In this document: one piece after another, positions 36,289-46,552 of the stretch
Numbering within the stretch: the first letter of the stretch is position 1
How the letters are laid out: the number at the start of each line of letters is the position of its first letter
Assembly: GCF_001689125.2 (NCBI RefSeq)
Contig: NZ_CP015405.2
Span: 1,889,001-1,953,000 of the forward strand
Length of the DNA stretch: 64,000 bases
Direction of reading: 5' to 3'
Origin: Blautia pseudococcoides
Lineage (GTDB): Bacteria; Bacillota; Clostridia; Lachnospirales; Lachnospiraceae
Notes under the pieces: generated by a model
The model's input: only the letters and a program-made list of their open reading frames with translations
What the model was told of the DNA's origin: nothing
Database searches by the model: none
Position numbers and translations under genes: made by a program

Positions 36289-37824
36289 TTATTCTCCTAT
36301 AAACCCTAATTTATTCAATTGCTCTACCACATAAGTTCCTTTTACCCAGTAATTTTGTCTGAGTATTTTTAAACCATTCACGGTCACTTTATCTGTTGCA
36401 TCGCTGCCTGTACCGCGAAAAAAAATCACATTATCCAATGCTTTGGGAAGATTTGTTTCCATCATCTCAATACCTGTTTTCGGTGTATACCGAATAGAAC
36501 CATCTTTCTTCCTCATAACTGTTACTGTTGATTCACCTGTCTGTACTAAACGTTTTGCTTCTTCCCAAGATTTTCTAACCGATGACATAATTTCATCTGA
36601 ACCCAGTTCCAAAATTTTAAATCCCTCAAAAGTATTATCACCATAAACCACATCAGTGTTCATTATTTTCCTATTAGGACTTACTGATATTCTTGGATGT
36701 TCCTGGAAAACTGGACACAGCAATCTGTAATCATTAAAGAAGTTATAAACATCTGTGTCTTCAAATACTTTTTCTTCTCCGTCAATAATTTGGAAATCAG
36801 AAAAATCCAAAGGACATGCAGACAACTTCATATCTTCTGTTCTTCCTCCGTTCTTATTCAAAACAACAATCTGTCCATGTAACCCCAACTTCGCAAGTTG
36901 TTCAATCTGAGAAATCTTTCTAGTTCCCCCAAACATCTTTGCAATGATTTTTTCCCCTGCTTGTTTACAGCTTAGATTATTATCCACACCAAATTCACGG
37001 CATAACTCATTTAATGTCTTTCCTCTATATCGTCTAGTGTATTCCCTACATTCCTTTTCGACATCATTTATTCCCAGATAATGACGGTTAGATTGTTCAT
37101 ATGTATTGTTTATGGAACTCTGTACGATAACCGTTACAAACCTTGCTCTAAAACGAAACCTGGGAGAATTCGGATATTTCGGAGAAGTATCCAAATACTC
37201 CAATTGCTTATTCGCAACTGTAGAAAGATTCGGATACTCTTCTTTCCTAATTTCTTCCTCTGAGTATCTCTCATGAATATCAGTAATAAAATCATGTACT
37301 TTTTGCCAATCACTTGCAATGATCGCTTTATCATCCGCAGAACAATTGTAGAAATAAAAATTCTTTAATGGAAAATCTTTATACTCTGCTGCTTTTATAG
37401 TCATCTTTGAAAGATAATGATAATAAACAAATAAGATTCTCTGTGATTTATGCCAAAATTTAGATGTTTCAAAAGTCTCTAATTCTATCGTAGATATAGA
37501 TACTGCTGTAATACTGCAAGGCTCTTTCGCTTTCCATACACCTCTCGATTTTTCCTGAATACCGATAGTCTTCAATTCTACATCTTCATCATCCACATTC
37601 AAATCAGGTATTTGCTTATTATTTGCCTTATAGCCGAACACAGACTGCTCAATTACATCTCCGGCAATACCCGTTACCTTGGAATTCGTAACTGTCTTAT
37701 CAAAAACATGATTTACATCCACCTCTGCAAGAGTTTTGCCTATGGTAGGAATCAGAATATCATATATCTGCTCTGTCGTATAATGTGGAATCTCTTCCAA
37801 CAGATTTATTTCATGGATACTCAT
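36289..37824 (-). CDS. Sau3AI/MutH-family restriction endonuclease B
   Basis: 511 residues. The N-terminal catalytic MutH-like domain shows GIAGDVIEQSVFGYKANN with the active-site residues Asp74 (IPDL) and Glu83-x-Lys85 (DVELKT). The C-terminal half repeats the fold in degenerate form (SCKQAGEKIIAKMFGG, then KLGLHGQIVVLNKNG), where the Glu-x-Lys pair is lost. This two-lobe build is that of Sau3AI. It is diverged from the second copy encoded upstream and lacks that copy's basic SSSRDRRKQP segment. It is placed between the methylase and the ATPase genes. Confidence 0.85.
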   Translation of the reverse strand: MSIHEINLLEEIPHYTTEQIYDILIPTIGKTLAEVDVNHVFDKTVTNSKVTGIAGDVIEQSVFGYKANNKQIPDLNVDDEDVELKTIGIQEKSRGVWKAKEPCSITAVSISTIELETFETSKFWHKSQRILFVYYHYLSKMTIKAAEYKDFPLKNFYFYNCSADDKAIIASDWQKVHDFITDIHERYSEEEIRKEEYPNLSTVANKQLEYLDTSPKYPNSPRFRFRARFVTVIVQSSINNTYEQSNRHYLGINDVEKECREYTRRYRGKTLNELCREFGVDNNLSCKQAGEKIIAKMFGGTRKISQIEQLAKLGLHGQIVVLNKNGGRTEDMKLSACPLDFSDFQIIDGEEKVFEDTDVYNFFNDYRLLCPVFQEHPRISVSPNRKIMNTDVVYGDNTFEGFKILELGSDEIMSSVRKSWEEAKRLVQTGESTVTVMRKKDGSIRYTPKTGIEMMETNLPKALDNVIFFRGTGSDATDKVTVNGLKILRQNYWVKGTYVVEQLNKLGFIGE

Positions 37825-37969
37825 ATTCCATTTCCTTTCTTATAAGATTTTAATCTTCTATACCGTTTGTCATTTACAGATGCAATTTGTTAGGTTAAGC
37901 TCTCTATGTTCCTATTTAGCTGGCTTTTGCATGGACAGGATTCCCCATAAGTGCTTTTTCCAAACGCAA

Positions 37970-39355
37970 TTATTCCTGGTCGAAAATAGCATCAAGGGTT
38001 CTTTCCATATCCTCAATCAAATTAACTACCAATGCATTTCCCATCATAAAACGTCGCTTTTTAAGTGGCATTTCTACGATTTCTCCATTGAGCAAACAAA
38101 ATTTTGTATGATCTGTTGGAAATCCTTGGATACGTTCCGTCTCCGTAGCTGTTAACAATCGGATTTTTCCTGTCTTTTTATCTTTTACAATATGTGTTGT
38201 CCTACTAAAACTACCCTCTGAAGTCAGCATGGTACGGGCAGGTTTATCATAACTATCCAGCATCGCAATGGCTCCCTCAGAAAAGATATATTCATGACCA
38301 TTCGCCGCCATCCTAGAAAGCTTTTTCCCTCCCTTTATATACTGCCATGTTTGACGATCTTCTTTAGGTAGTTTTCCCTTTGTTTCATCACATCTCGTAA
38401 CAAAGGGATCCGTATAATAAAGCTTCTCTTCTGAGATAAAATAAGATTCATCCACATCTCCTGATTCCATAATGTCTCCTAATGTTATCTGTGTGCCATC
38501 ATACTTGGGTGTCGTCTTAATACTATATACAACTCCATCTTTCATGATCCCTGTATTTTCAAATCCGAAACTAAAACTCTCAGATAACTCACCTATCCCC
38601 TCTGGAAGTTTCGTTATTAAAATTTTCTTATTATCAACATCATTAACAGGAAATGTTTCAGCAAAGAATCCGTCCTTCAACAAAACTTTACCCATACTTA
38701 TTCTCTGTGTTTCTAAATTGTCACTATACTTATATCCAACTTTTTCTTGAATCGTAGCGCAGTATTTCATATCATCCCTATAAGCAAAAATAAATGTACG
38801 TCTTCTGCGCTGTTGATATCCATAATCTGCCGCATTGATCACACGCCATTCGACCGTATATCCCTGATCCCTAAAGCAAGTCAAAATAATTCCAAAGTCT
38901 CTTCCTCTCTGTTTTGCTGGAGACTTTAATAGTCTATCAACATTTTCAAGCAATATAAATGGAGGCTGTTTAGCTTCTATAGTGTCTCGTATAGACCACC
39001 ATAAGACACCCTTTTTTCCTTCTAGTCCCTTTGATGTAGCTAATGATGAAGCCACCGAATAATCTTGGCAAGGAAATCCACCTACCAGAAGATTAAAATC
39101 AGGAATAGATGACTTATCTACCTCTTCTATATCGACGTTTGTGGTATCGTTCCCATTCACATCATATCTAGTGCCGAATCGATACACATAACAATCATGT
39201 GCATACTGCGTTTTCTTCTCTGCTGGTTCCCACTGATTGAACCAGACAGTATCCCATTTTTCTTTTTTATTTACATCCTCTAACGTCTTTATATGGTTCA
39301 ATCCACAACGGAATCCACCTACTCCTGCAAATAACTCACAAACAGTCTTCTTCAT
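37970..39355 (-). CDS. DNA cytosine-5 methyltransferase of the defence operon
   Basis: 461 residues. Motif I CELFAGVGGFRCGL, motif IV GGFPCQDYSVA with catalytic Cys96, motif VI LENVDRLLKSP, motif VIII YGYQQRRRRTFIF, and a long target-recognition region up to PARTMLTSEGSFSR and the C-terminal RIQGFP/MMGNALVV motifs. Starts ten bases after GGAG. It separates two Sau3AI-type endonuclease genes, so it should modify the target of one or both. The M.Sau3AI family methylates C within GATC, but specificity here is unproven. Confidence 0.93.
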   Translation of the reverse strand: MKKTVCELFAGVGGFRCGLNHIKTLEDVNKKEKWDTVWFNQWEPAEKKTQYAHDCYVYRFGTRYDVNGNDTTNVDIEEVDKSSIPDFNLLVGGFPCQDYSVASSLATSKGLEGKKGVLWWSIRDTIEAKQPPFILLENVDRLLKSPAKQRGRDFGIILTCFRDQGYTVEWRVINAADYGYQQRRRRTFIFAYRDDMKYCATIQEKVGYKYSDNLETQRISMGKVLLKDGFFAETFPVNDVDNKKILITKLPEGIGELSESFSFGFENTGIMKDGVVYSIKTTPKYDGTQITLGDIMESGDVDESYFISEEKLYYTDPFVTRCDETKGKLPKEDRQTWQYIKGGKKLSRMAANGHEYIFSEGAIAMLDSYDKPARTMLTSEGSFSRTTHIVKDKKTGKIRLLTATETERIQGFPTDHTKFCLLNGEIVEMPLKKRRFMMGNALVVNLIEDMERTLDAIFDQE

Positions 39356-39438
39356 TTAAAACTCCTCAATCTATTATTTTATATACAACCATTCCGATTA
39401 ATTTTATGATAAATACAGAACTTTGTAAAGATCTTTTT

Positions 39439-40866
39439 CTATTTTTCTAAAAATCTTTTTTCTAATTGGCTTAATATGTAAGAATTATTCAACCAAAAAC
39501 ATTGTTTTGGAAATTTCCTGCCGTCTGGCAAGTCATATGTATCTTTTGCATTTCTTGCGTGTGGTCTGACGTGACATACTGGATTATCAGATGCTTTAGG
39601 AAAATTATTATAATTTTTCCCGTTTCGGACTTCTATTTTCAATCCATCCAGCATCACTTGCTTTGTCGCTTCCCATACAGATTTAACATCACCTTCCAAA
39701 TCTTTGTAAGGAATATTCCAAAATTGACATCCTTTCAACCTTAATTCACTTTCTCTATCATATTTATAGACAACAAACAAAAATCGGGTCTCACGGAGAT
39801 AATTTCCAAAAATAGAGTCATCCCACTCCTCTTGCACCAATTCTTTAAATTTAAATGTAGGAAATGACATATTTTCTCTGATTTTATTATTTTTTTCAAT
39901 CCTGATAGTCTTCACCGCAATATTTGCTTTTTCAAATTCCTCCGCATGATTTCCCTTAATGCCCAATATCCTATACGCTAACATTGCTTCTAGATTTTTT
40001 GTTTTTTTCTGAATATCAATCTGAAATTCCTCACACAATTTTTTGACAGTATACCCACAATATGTATTTATCTTCTCTACAACATAATTTTCAAAAGAGA
40101 CTTCTGCCTTTCCTTTAATAATTGGTTCATATGTGATTTTACCTGGAATAATGTAATTATTCAGAACATAGGTCATATATGAATTTTTAAATGCAAATGC
40201 CCTCGGTTTTGCCAATTCACTACTAAACGGTTGTTTTCGTCTATCTCTTGAACTGGAGGCCTTTGGTGCTGCGCCCAGATATAGAGTATCACTTTCAGAC
40301 AGTTCATGTGCCTTACCAGCCCTTATTTTTTCTGATATAACATAAAAATCTTGTTCGATAATTTTGATATCCTGTTCCGGTGGAGAAAAAAGTTTCACAT
40401 AACCAATTTTATAATCCAATCTATTCTCAATTTCTTTTTGATACAAATAATAAATCAGTAAAATCAATCTTGCTTTTTGCCACATATGGCTTTCTACAAA
40501 GGTTTCATTAACCACTGAATAGTAATCGATCATAGTTAGGATAAGCCTCTCCTTTGCAGAAATAGTTCCATTTTTATTTATCTTATATGGTGTGACTTTT
40601 AGTTCTACTCCAGCTTTTTCAAAATCTGGTTTAGCATCATTATTTGCCTCATAATGAAAATATCTTTCTTCAATTAATTCACCAAGTCCACCTTTTCTTT
40701 TTTTATTTTCGTGTTTCGCTTCGTAGTTGTTTATTTCTCGAACAACCATGGCTTTTGTTATATCATCTTCTACACATACCTCAGCAAAAGTTTTTCCTAC
40801 CAGTTTTTTTCCGTATTCTTCAATCGATATGGGATCAGCTTCATCATATTCTAATTTGTATTGCAT
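39439..40866 (-). CDS. Sau3AI/MutH-family restriction endonuclease A
   Basis: About 475 residues from ATG 40866, with GAGGAG inside the end of vsr. The catalytic domain has GGLGELIEERYFHYEANN, Asp81 (KPDF) and Glu88-x-Lys90 (GVELKV). The basic segment KASSSRDRRKQPFSSEL is also typical of Sau3AI. The C-terminal half repeats the pattern (FEKANIAVKTIRIEKNNKIR against FEKAGVELKVTPYKINKNG in the N-terminal half), with alanine in place of the catalytic Glu position. It is closer to classical Sau3AI than copy B. One base separates it from the vsr stop, so translation is coupled. Confidence 0.88.
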   Translation of the reverse strand: MQYKLEYDEADPISIEEYGKKLVGKTFAEVCVEDDITKAMVVREINNYEAKHENKKRKGGLGELIEERYFHYEANNDAKPDFEKAGVELKVTPYKINKNGTISAKERLILTMIDYYSVVNETFVESHMWQKARLILLIYYLYQKEIENRLDYKIGYVKLFSPPEQDIKIIEQDFYVISEKIRAGKAHELSESDTLYLGAAPKASSSRDRRKQPFSSELAKPRAFAFKNSYMTYVLNNYIIPGKITYEPIIKGKAEVSFENYVVEKINTYCGYTVKKLCEEFQIDIQKKTKNLEAMLAYRILGIKGNHAEEFEKANIAVKTIRIEKNNKIRENMSFPTFKFKELVQEEWDDSIFGNYLRETRFLFVVYKYDRESELRLKGCQFWNIPYKDLEGDVKSVWEATKQVMLDGLKIEVRNGKNYNNFPKASDNPVCHVRPHARNAKDTYDLPDGRKFPKQCFWLNNSYILSQLEKRFLEK

Positions 40867-40867
40867 A

Positions 40868-41350
40868 TTAAATCTCCTCATCATAATCTATCTTCTCAAT
40901 TTTTTGATCAAAAATCACTTCCTCTATTACCCGAATACATTCTTCTGGTTTTTCCAATATGTCTTTCCCCCAAAAATGAATAACTGACCATCCCAGATAT
41001 TGTAGTGCCTGATCTTTTTCAATATCCCGCTGCATATTACGCTGGATTTTTTTCACCCAATAATCCGGATTTCTTCCTTTTTCCAAGCGAGGCCGCAAAA
41101 TTTCCCAATCTTTCCCATGGAAAAACTCACTATCACAAAAAATAGCAATATGATATTTTATTAAGACTATGTCTGGCCTTCCCGGTAAATCTTTATAATT
41201 CTTTCTATAGCGATATCCCTTTTTCCACAATTCCTTTCGTAGTTTTGTTTCAATCACAGTGTCTTTTCCACGAATACGACTCATAGTTTTATGACTTTTT
41301 TCTGTTACTTCTCCATGAAATCTTGGTTCAGTAGGTTTTTCTATTCCCAC
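40868..41350 (-). CDS. vsr: Vsr-type very short patch repair endonuclease
   Basis: 160 residues. The Vsr pattern is clear: KTMSRIRGKDTVIETKLRKELW at the start, catalytic Asp60 in GRPDIVLIKY, the CDSEFFHGKDW loop, and the C-terminal NMQRDIEKDQALQYLGWSVI with HFWGKDI. The start is a GTG at 41350 with AGGAG ten bases upstream. Vsr nicks at T:G mismatches produced when 5-methylcytosine deaminates, and so accompanies m5C methylases. It is the first gene of the minus-strand defence operon. Confidence 0.92.
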   Translation of the reverse strand: MGIEKPTEPRFHGEVTEKSHKTMSRIRGKDTVIETKLRKELWKKGYRYRKNYKDLPGRPDIVLIKYHIAIFCDSEFFHGKDWEILRPRLEKGRNPDYWVKKIQRNMQRDIEKDQALQYLGWSVIHFWGKDILEKPEECIRVIEEVIFDQKIEKIDYDEEI

Positions 41351-42613
41351 TAAATATCAACTCCTATTAACTAAAGTATACAATTAATTTTTAAAGGCTG
41401 ACCACCTTACTTCTTGCACTAATAGAAGATTCTAATCGTCTCTTGATTTACGGTCAACCTCTATACCGTCCGATGATTTTTCGTAAACCACTATGCAAAT
41501 TTGCGTTTTTCTAAGGTTAAATTATACGGTTTTTCGTCTTTTCCACCACTATATTTAATAATTCTCTATATAGTTAAACAATGTCCGCGATGTCGTCTGA
41601 TTTGCAATCCTGAATCTCACATACCCTACCCAACACTCCCACGCGGACATTTTCATTTTCCCAAGTTTCACTAGCGCATTGGTATGAATTTTTGCAGATA
41701 TAATCAAATCCATTATCATCATTTTACATTCTTCATATATTTCCATAATTTACAGGCATTGATTCGCCCCTATTTGTTGTATAACCAGCAAGTCATTATT
41801 TGTATTTTAACATCTTGTTCACTTGTACACAATCGAATAATCCTAAATTGCAATCTTCATTGGCACCCCTTTACCTATATCATTGTGCCCCCGAAAATCT
41901 TGCTTTGCATATCTCATGCCCGTATATAATATATCGTACCCTTATGCTCAACTTCACAATAATTTCAGAATCTACCCAAAACTTATCTGTACCATTCTAG
42001 GCGTAATTGCCTAAGCCCTTTCGGAATCAAAAAAGCTTCCCGAAATTTACTGCTGCTGTTTTACTTCCGGCAAAGATTTTACCTCTTTAGGTTCCTCCCA
42101 GGCATAATGCACTGCGGAATTATCATATACCAATGACAAAATTTTACCACAAGTGACAAATGATTGCTATACAGAACATCTACAATAATTTTTCCATCCC
42201 CAACCACTCCTACGCAAACATAAAAGCGATCATAATATCAGGCTCACCCCCAATACCATGACCGCTAACTGCTCCAAACCTATATTACCCCACAATATTA
42301 TGAGGCACATACTTTTCTACCGGATAACTATTTCCTGCTGCATAAGTTTTATACCGAAGCATCTTTTCTCTTTGCCAGTTCAGATATACGCCTGACAATC
42401 TCCATATCACTTTCCTGTGTTTTATCATGTTTTCCCTTTACAGTCACATCTGTCCTGCTTCTCAAAGTATCTGCATAACAGTTAGACTGCTGCAGCCTTC
42501 CGGCTGCCAGGGGTATGCTATCCTTACCAAATTTTGTTCTGCCGCCTACTGCATCTCCATAAACGGATTACCATACATTAATTTTGTTTTTAAAACACCC
42601 ATTTACATACTTC
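41351..42613. other. 1.26-kb AT-rich gap with a possible gene remnant
   Basis: No full-length gene is seen. On the minus strand a run of 42 codons from about 42172 to the stop at 42047 reads SLVYDNSAVHYAWEEP and then VKSLPEVKQQQ. It has no start codon and looks like the C-terminal remnant of an unidentified protein. Several short frames lack ribosome-binding sites. This stretch probably marks the right edge of the acquired DNA, but no att repeat or tRNA was found here. Confidence 0.4.
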
Positions 42614-43792
42614 TTAATACAAATGCAGTAACCTAACCGCACTTTTTGCCGCTTTATACGTGAAATTTTCCAGCTCTCTTGCTGCATTTTTTAATTCTTT
42701 TCTTATCTCTATCTGCTGCGGACAGTGTTTTTCGCATTTTCCACACGCAACACACTGGGAAGCGCCGGAAAAATTCTTACGAAACGCCGTACATCTCAAA
42801 TAATCCATCCTGGCAGCGCTTTTCCCCTCTGTGTAAACAGCATTATAACAAAGAAATGTTCCGGGGATATCCACGCCTTTTGGACAGGGCATACAATACC
42901 CACAGCCTGTGCAGCCCACCTTTACGCTTTTTTTAATCTCTTCTTTTACCTGGTCTATCAATTCCTCTTCTTCTGACGTCAAACTGCCTGCAGGACTTTC
43001 TGATGCTGTCCGAACATTTTCTTTCACCATCCCCATGGAATTCATTCCTGATAGAACGCAGGTCACTTCCGGCTGATCATACAGCCACTTGAAGGCCAGA
43101 GCGGCCGGGGTGATTCCCTTCCCCTGCTGCCTGATAAGCTGCTTTGCAGAATCCGGCAAAAGATTTACCAGACGTCCTCCCCGCAGGGGTTCCATAATGA
43201 TAACAGGCATTCCCTTGGCATGGGCATACTGTAACCCCTCTCTGCCCGCCTGAGAATTTTCATCCAGATAATTATACTGGATCTGACAGAAATCCCAATC
43301 GTAGACATCAATCAACTCTTTAAACATCTCTGTATTTCCGTGATAAGAAAAGCCAATATTCCGAATAGCATCGGCGGCTGTTTTTTCTTTTATCCAGTCC
43401 GGGATTCCCATCTTGACCAGCTTATCCCAGGTAGAAGTATCTGTCAGCATATGCATTAGATAATAATCCACATAATCTGTTTTAAGCCTCCTTAACTCCT
43501 CCTGAAACGTCTTCTCCACACCGTTCATGGATTTTATCATATAATGAGGCAGTTTTGTGGCAATATTTACTTTGGAACGGCAGTGATTCCGGTGCAGTAT
43601 TTCCCCCAATGCTGCTTCACTTCCAGGGTAGATATAGGCCGTGTCCAGATAGTTCACTCCTGAGGCAATTGCCTCCATCACTTCCTTTTCTGCCTTATCC
43701 AGATCAATACTGCTGCCCTTTCTGGTAAATCGCATACATCCAAAACCCAGGGCAGAGATTTTGTTTCCTTTTTTGTCTTCTCTATATTCCAT
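42614..43792 (-). CDS. Aldo/keto reductase with C-terminal ferredoxin domain
   Basis: About 392 residues from ATG 43792 (GGGAGGAA upstream). The N-terminal AKR barrel has LGFGCMRF, NYLDTAYIYPGSE (catalytic Asp and Tyr), IATKLPH (Lys), and DYYLMHML (His). The C-terminus carries two cysteine clusters, CTGCGYCMPCPKGVDIP and CVACGKCEKHCPQQ, for 4Fe-4S centres. Such fusions are common in anaerobes and probably link carbonyl reduction to ferredoxin or another low-potential donor. The substrate is unknown. Codon use is that of the host chromosome. Confidence 0.92.
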   Translation of the reverse strand: MEYREDKKGNKISALGFGCMRFTRKGSSIDLDKAEKEVMEAIASGVNYLDTAYIYPGSEAALGEILHRNHCRSKVNIATKLPHYMIKSMNGVEKTFQEELRRLKTDYVDYYLMHMLTDTSTWDKLVKMGIPDWIKEKTAADAIRNIGFSYHGNTEMFKELIDVYDWDFCQIQYNYLDENSQAGREGLQYAHAKGMPVIIMEPLRGGRLVNLLPDSAKQLIRQQGKGITPAALAFKWLYDQPEVTCVLSGMNSMGMVKENVRTASESPAGSLTSEEEELIDQVKEEIKKSVKVGCTGCGYCMPCPKGVDIPGTFLCYNAVYTEGKSAARMDYLRCTAFRKNFSGASQCVACGKCEKHCPQQIEIRKELKNAARELENFTYKAAKSAVRLLHLY

Positions 43793-43909
43793 TATTCCTC
43801 CCTCACTGCCAACCAAAAATCTATCGCTTGACTACAAAACAACTCCGCTGCTTTCTAAAACCCACCCCTCTCTCAGCCATACTTTCCAAGACATGCATCT
43901 CCCAATAGA

Positions 43910-45550
43910 TCAAACTACTCTTGTCAGCATTTCATGATATTGCTCGGCTATGTTCAATGCATGGTCACCAATACGTTCAAAGTCTGTCAGCAATTCAGAA
44001 AAGAAAATACTGGCATCTGCCACACATTCGTTTTTACCAATTCGCTCCATCTGCTGCCTCAGATTTTCATTTCGGATATCATCTATTTTCTGCTCGTCAC
44101 GTGAGGTTTTCTCCAGCATGGTTTTTATATCTGAGATCTGATCCCCTGCAACATCTTCCAGAATCTGAAGGCTCATACCCTTCATGATCGCAATTTCCTG
44201 TTTTGCTTTATCTGAAAAAACAACCCCCATTTTTTTCATGCTGGCTGCATATCCCAGAATATTCATAGCATGGTCACCGATCCGTTCCAGGTTTCCCAGC
44301 ATCTTATAGTATCCACTGATTTTAACAGAATCTTCCGCTGCCATCTCATGGTGCATCACAGACACGATATAGCGGGATACTTCTGCATTCAGATAATCAA
44401 TATACTCCTCTTTCTGTTCCAGCCCCTCTTTACTTTGTACTGTATCGTGAAATACCGCATCAAAACTGCCCGCAACCGTTTCACAGACAATTTTCCGCAT
44501 CCGCTCTATTTCCAGATTGATCTGTGTCAGGACCACAGCCCCCTGCCCCATGGGGTAATGCCTTTCAAACGGCTGTATATATTCCAGGTGGAATATTTCT
44601 TCCTGCTCACTTTGTTTATCCGGAAGAATCTGTTCTGCAAGACGCGCCATATAGGTACCAAACGGCAGCAAAAGCAGCGTTGTGACAATATTAAATACGG
44701 TATGGACATTGGCGATCTGAGCTACCGGATTTCCCGGTGTAAGATGTTCCATAAAAACAGTAAACGGTGTTAAGAGACAGATTACTGTAAATATGATTGT
44801 ACCGATTATATTGAACATTAGATGGATCACGGTTGTTCGCTTTGCATTCACTTTTGTACCAATAGACGCTAAAACAGCCGTAATACAGGTTCCGATATTT
44901 TGTCCAAACAAAATGTATACCGCACTGGAAAGAGGAATCATACCTGTGCCTGCCAGGGCCTGTAAAATACCCACAGATGCTGATGAAGACTGTATGACAG
45001 CGGTAAACGCAGCACCTATCAAGATGCCTACCAGCGGGTTACTGAATGTAGTCATAAAGTGGATAAAAGTTTCTGAATTCTGAAGCGGTACCATGGCAGC
45101 CCCCATCATATCCATACCAATAAAGAGCACACCCAGACCCGCAAAAATCTCACTGATATGCTTTACTTTTTCATTTTTGACGAAAAGAATAGCCGCAACC
45201 CCCAGAAAGGCGATCAACGGAGCAATAGCGCCGATATCCAGTGCGATGAGCTGCCCGGTAATTGTTGTACCGATATTGGCGCCCATAATGACCCATACTG
45301 CCTGGTTCAGGGTCATGAGGCCGGAATTTACAAAACCAACCACCATAACAGTGGTAGCGGAAGACGATTGAATCACTGCCGTTATCGCAGCTCCGGCAAA
45401 GACTCCTTTGATCCGGTTGGAAGTCAGCCTTTCAAGAATCTGCTTCATTTTGTTTCCTGCAGCCGTCTCTAACCCATTGCTCATCATCTGCATGCCGTAC
45501 AAAAACAACGCAAGACCACCAAGTAATTTTAAAATATCAGATATTTCCAT
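43910..45550 (-). CDS. Na/Pi cotransporter family protein with PhoU domain
   Basis: 546 residues. Two inverted NptA-type repeats carry the QSSSA motifs (TAVIQSSSATTVMVVGF near residue 60 and TAVIQSSSASVGILQALAG near 185). About eight membrane helices run to residue 310. The C-terminal 230 residues are a PhoU-like helical domain (two segments with GDHAMNI and GDHALNI). It probably imports phosphate with sodium, and the PhoU domain may regulate uptake. It is monocistronic or co-transcribed with the small membrane protein upstream. Confidence 0.92.
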   Translation of the reverse strand: MEISDILKLLGGLALFLYGMQMMSNGLETAAGNKMKQILERLTSNRIKGVFAGAAITAVIQSSSATTVMVVGFVNSGLMTLNQAVWVIMGANIGTTITGQLIALDIGAIAPLIAFLGVAAILFVKNEKVKHISEIFAGLGVLFIGMDMMGAAMVPLQNSETFIHFMTTFSNPLVGILIGAAFTAVIQSSSASVGILQALAGTGMIPLSSAVYILFGQNIGTCITAVLASIGTKVNAKRTTVIHLMFNIIGTIIFTVICLLTPFTVFMEHLTPGNPVAQIANVHTVFNIVTTLLLLPFGTYMARLAEQILPDKQSEQEEIFHLEYIQPFERHYPMGQGAVVLTQINLEIERMRKIVCETVAGSFDAVFHDTVQSKEGLEQKEEYIDYLNAEVSRYIVSVMHHEMAAEDSVKISGYYKMLGNLERIGDHAMNILGYAASMKKMGVVFSDKAKQEIAIMKGMSLQILEDVAGDQISDIKTMLEKTSRDEQKIDDIRNENLRQQMERIGKNECVADASIFFSELLTDFERIGDHALNIAEQYHEMLTRVV

Positions 45551-45617
45551 TTTTATTCTCCCATTTCTGTCATTTTACTTATTCTGTAACTTGTGCGTAT
45601 CGGAAAGATACGTGAGT

Positions 45618-46034
45618 CTACAGAGGACGTTTTTTTCCGTCCGACTTATGGGTGATATTCAGTTTGACACAAAACTGATTGGGCAGCGAAGCGTAAAACA
45701 GGAACAACAAAAAAATGCCTCCGCCGAGCACAATGGAAAAAATGTACAGAGACATATTAAGATTGGAAAGCCAATGAAAGGGAGTCTGTCTTCCCCTGAA
45801 TTGTTTTAAAACCTGTTGAAAAAGCACTCTGAAAGACGGTACAAAATTATGTACTGTCTGCTCATCTATGTCAGATTCATCTGACTGGATCATTTGTTTA
45901 TTTTCATAATCAGCCACGTGGGAATCATAACGGTTTCCTTCCACCCAGGCATTAGAAAAAACAGCCAGTCCTGTACCTGCCAGCATAAATAGGGCTGCTG
46001 CTAAAATAATAACTTGATATGTAAATTTATTCAT
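45618..46034 (-). CDS. Small membrane protein of unknown function
   Basis: About 138 residues from ATG 46034. A membrane helix at residues 6-26 (IILAAALFMLAGTGLAVF) and a second one near residue 100 (LYIFSIVLGGGIFLLFLFYA) flank a polar region of about 70 residues. I do not recognise the family. The start is uncertain: the nearest AGGAG is 16 bases upstream of the ATG, while a TTG at 46061 is in frame but has no better site. It is 67 bases upstream of the phosphate transporter gene on the same strand. Confidence 0.6.
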   Translation of the reverse strand: MNKFTYQVIILAAALFMLAGTGLAVFSNAWVEGNRYDSHVADYENKQMIQSDESDIDEQTVHNFVPSFRVLFQQVLKQFRGRQTPFHWLSNLNMSLYIFSIVLGGGIFLLFLFYASLPNQFCVKLNITHKSDGKKRPL

Positions 46035-46061
46035 GATAATAAAATGTTTTCTCCTCGGCAA

Positions 46062-46552
46062 AACAGAAAAATCTACCCTCTGCTTTACAAAACTTGCTAT
46101 TATGCCAAATTTCCTTAAATAATGATAACCAGCAGACTTGTTAAACGCGCTCTGAAAGCCATTAGCTTTTTCTCAGTTGTCATGGAATATAGAAAGCAGC
46201 AGCCGGTAAGATCACCTGAGAATGCCATACGGTATAGTGAATGCGCCGTGTTCCATCCGACATACTTATCCTACCAGGTTTGTTATGAAATCCTCTCATA
46301 AACAATATCCGGTTTTCATCTTCTGAGATTAACCATATTATAGACGGTCAGCTTGGCAAAGTCAATTTTTACAAGTATTTTCCCTCCAACTTTTCGACAC
46401 GAGCTCCTTTATTATAGTAATAAATACCGGTCGGCCCCAAAAAAGTCAACGGATTCCCAACCCCTTAACCCTCACCTCCCTATCCTTGATTTTAAATCTC
46501 CAATATGTTATCCTTGTATAAACTTTAAGTTAATGCAAGAAGGAGGTTCGAT
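46062..46552. other. Intergenic region before the LysR gene
   Basis: About 490 bases between divergent genes. No coding frame with a ribosome-binding site was found apart from the AAGGAGG site (46540-46546) of the LysR gene. Promoters for both directions should lie here, but no convincing -35/-10 pair was picked out by eye. Confidence 0.45.

Noticed and set aside
42047..42172. A small gene in the gap after vsr
   Set aside because: The frame has no start codon or ribosome-binding site and begins right after a stop; it is kept only as a possible remnant.
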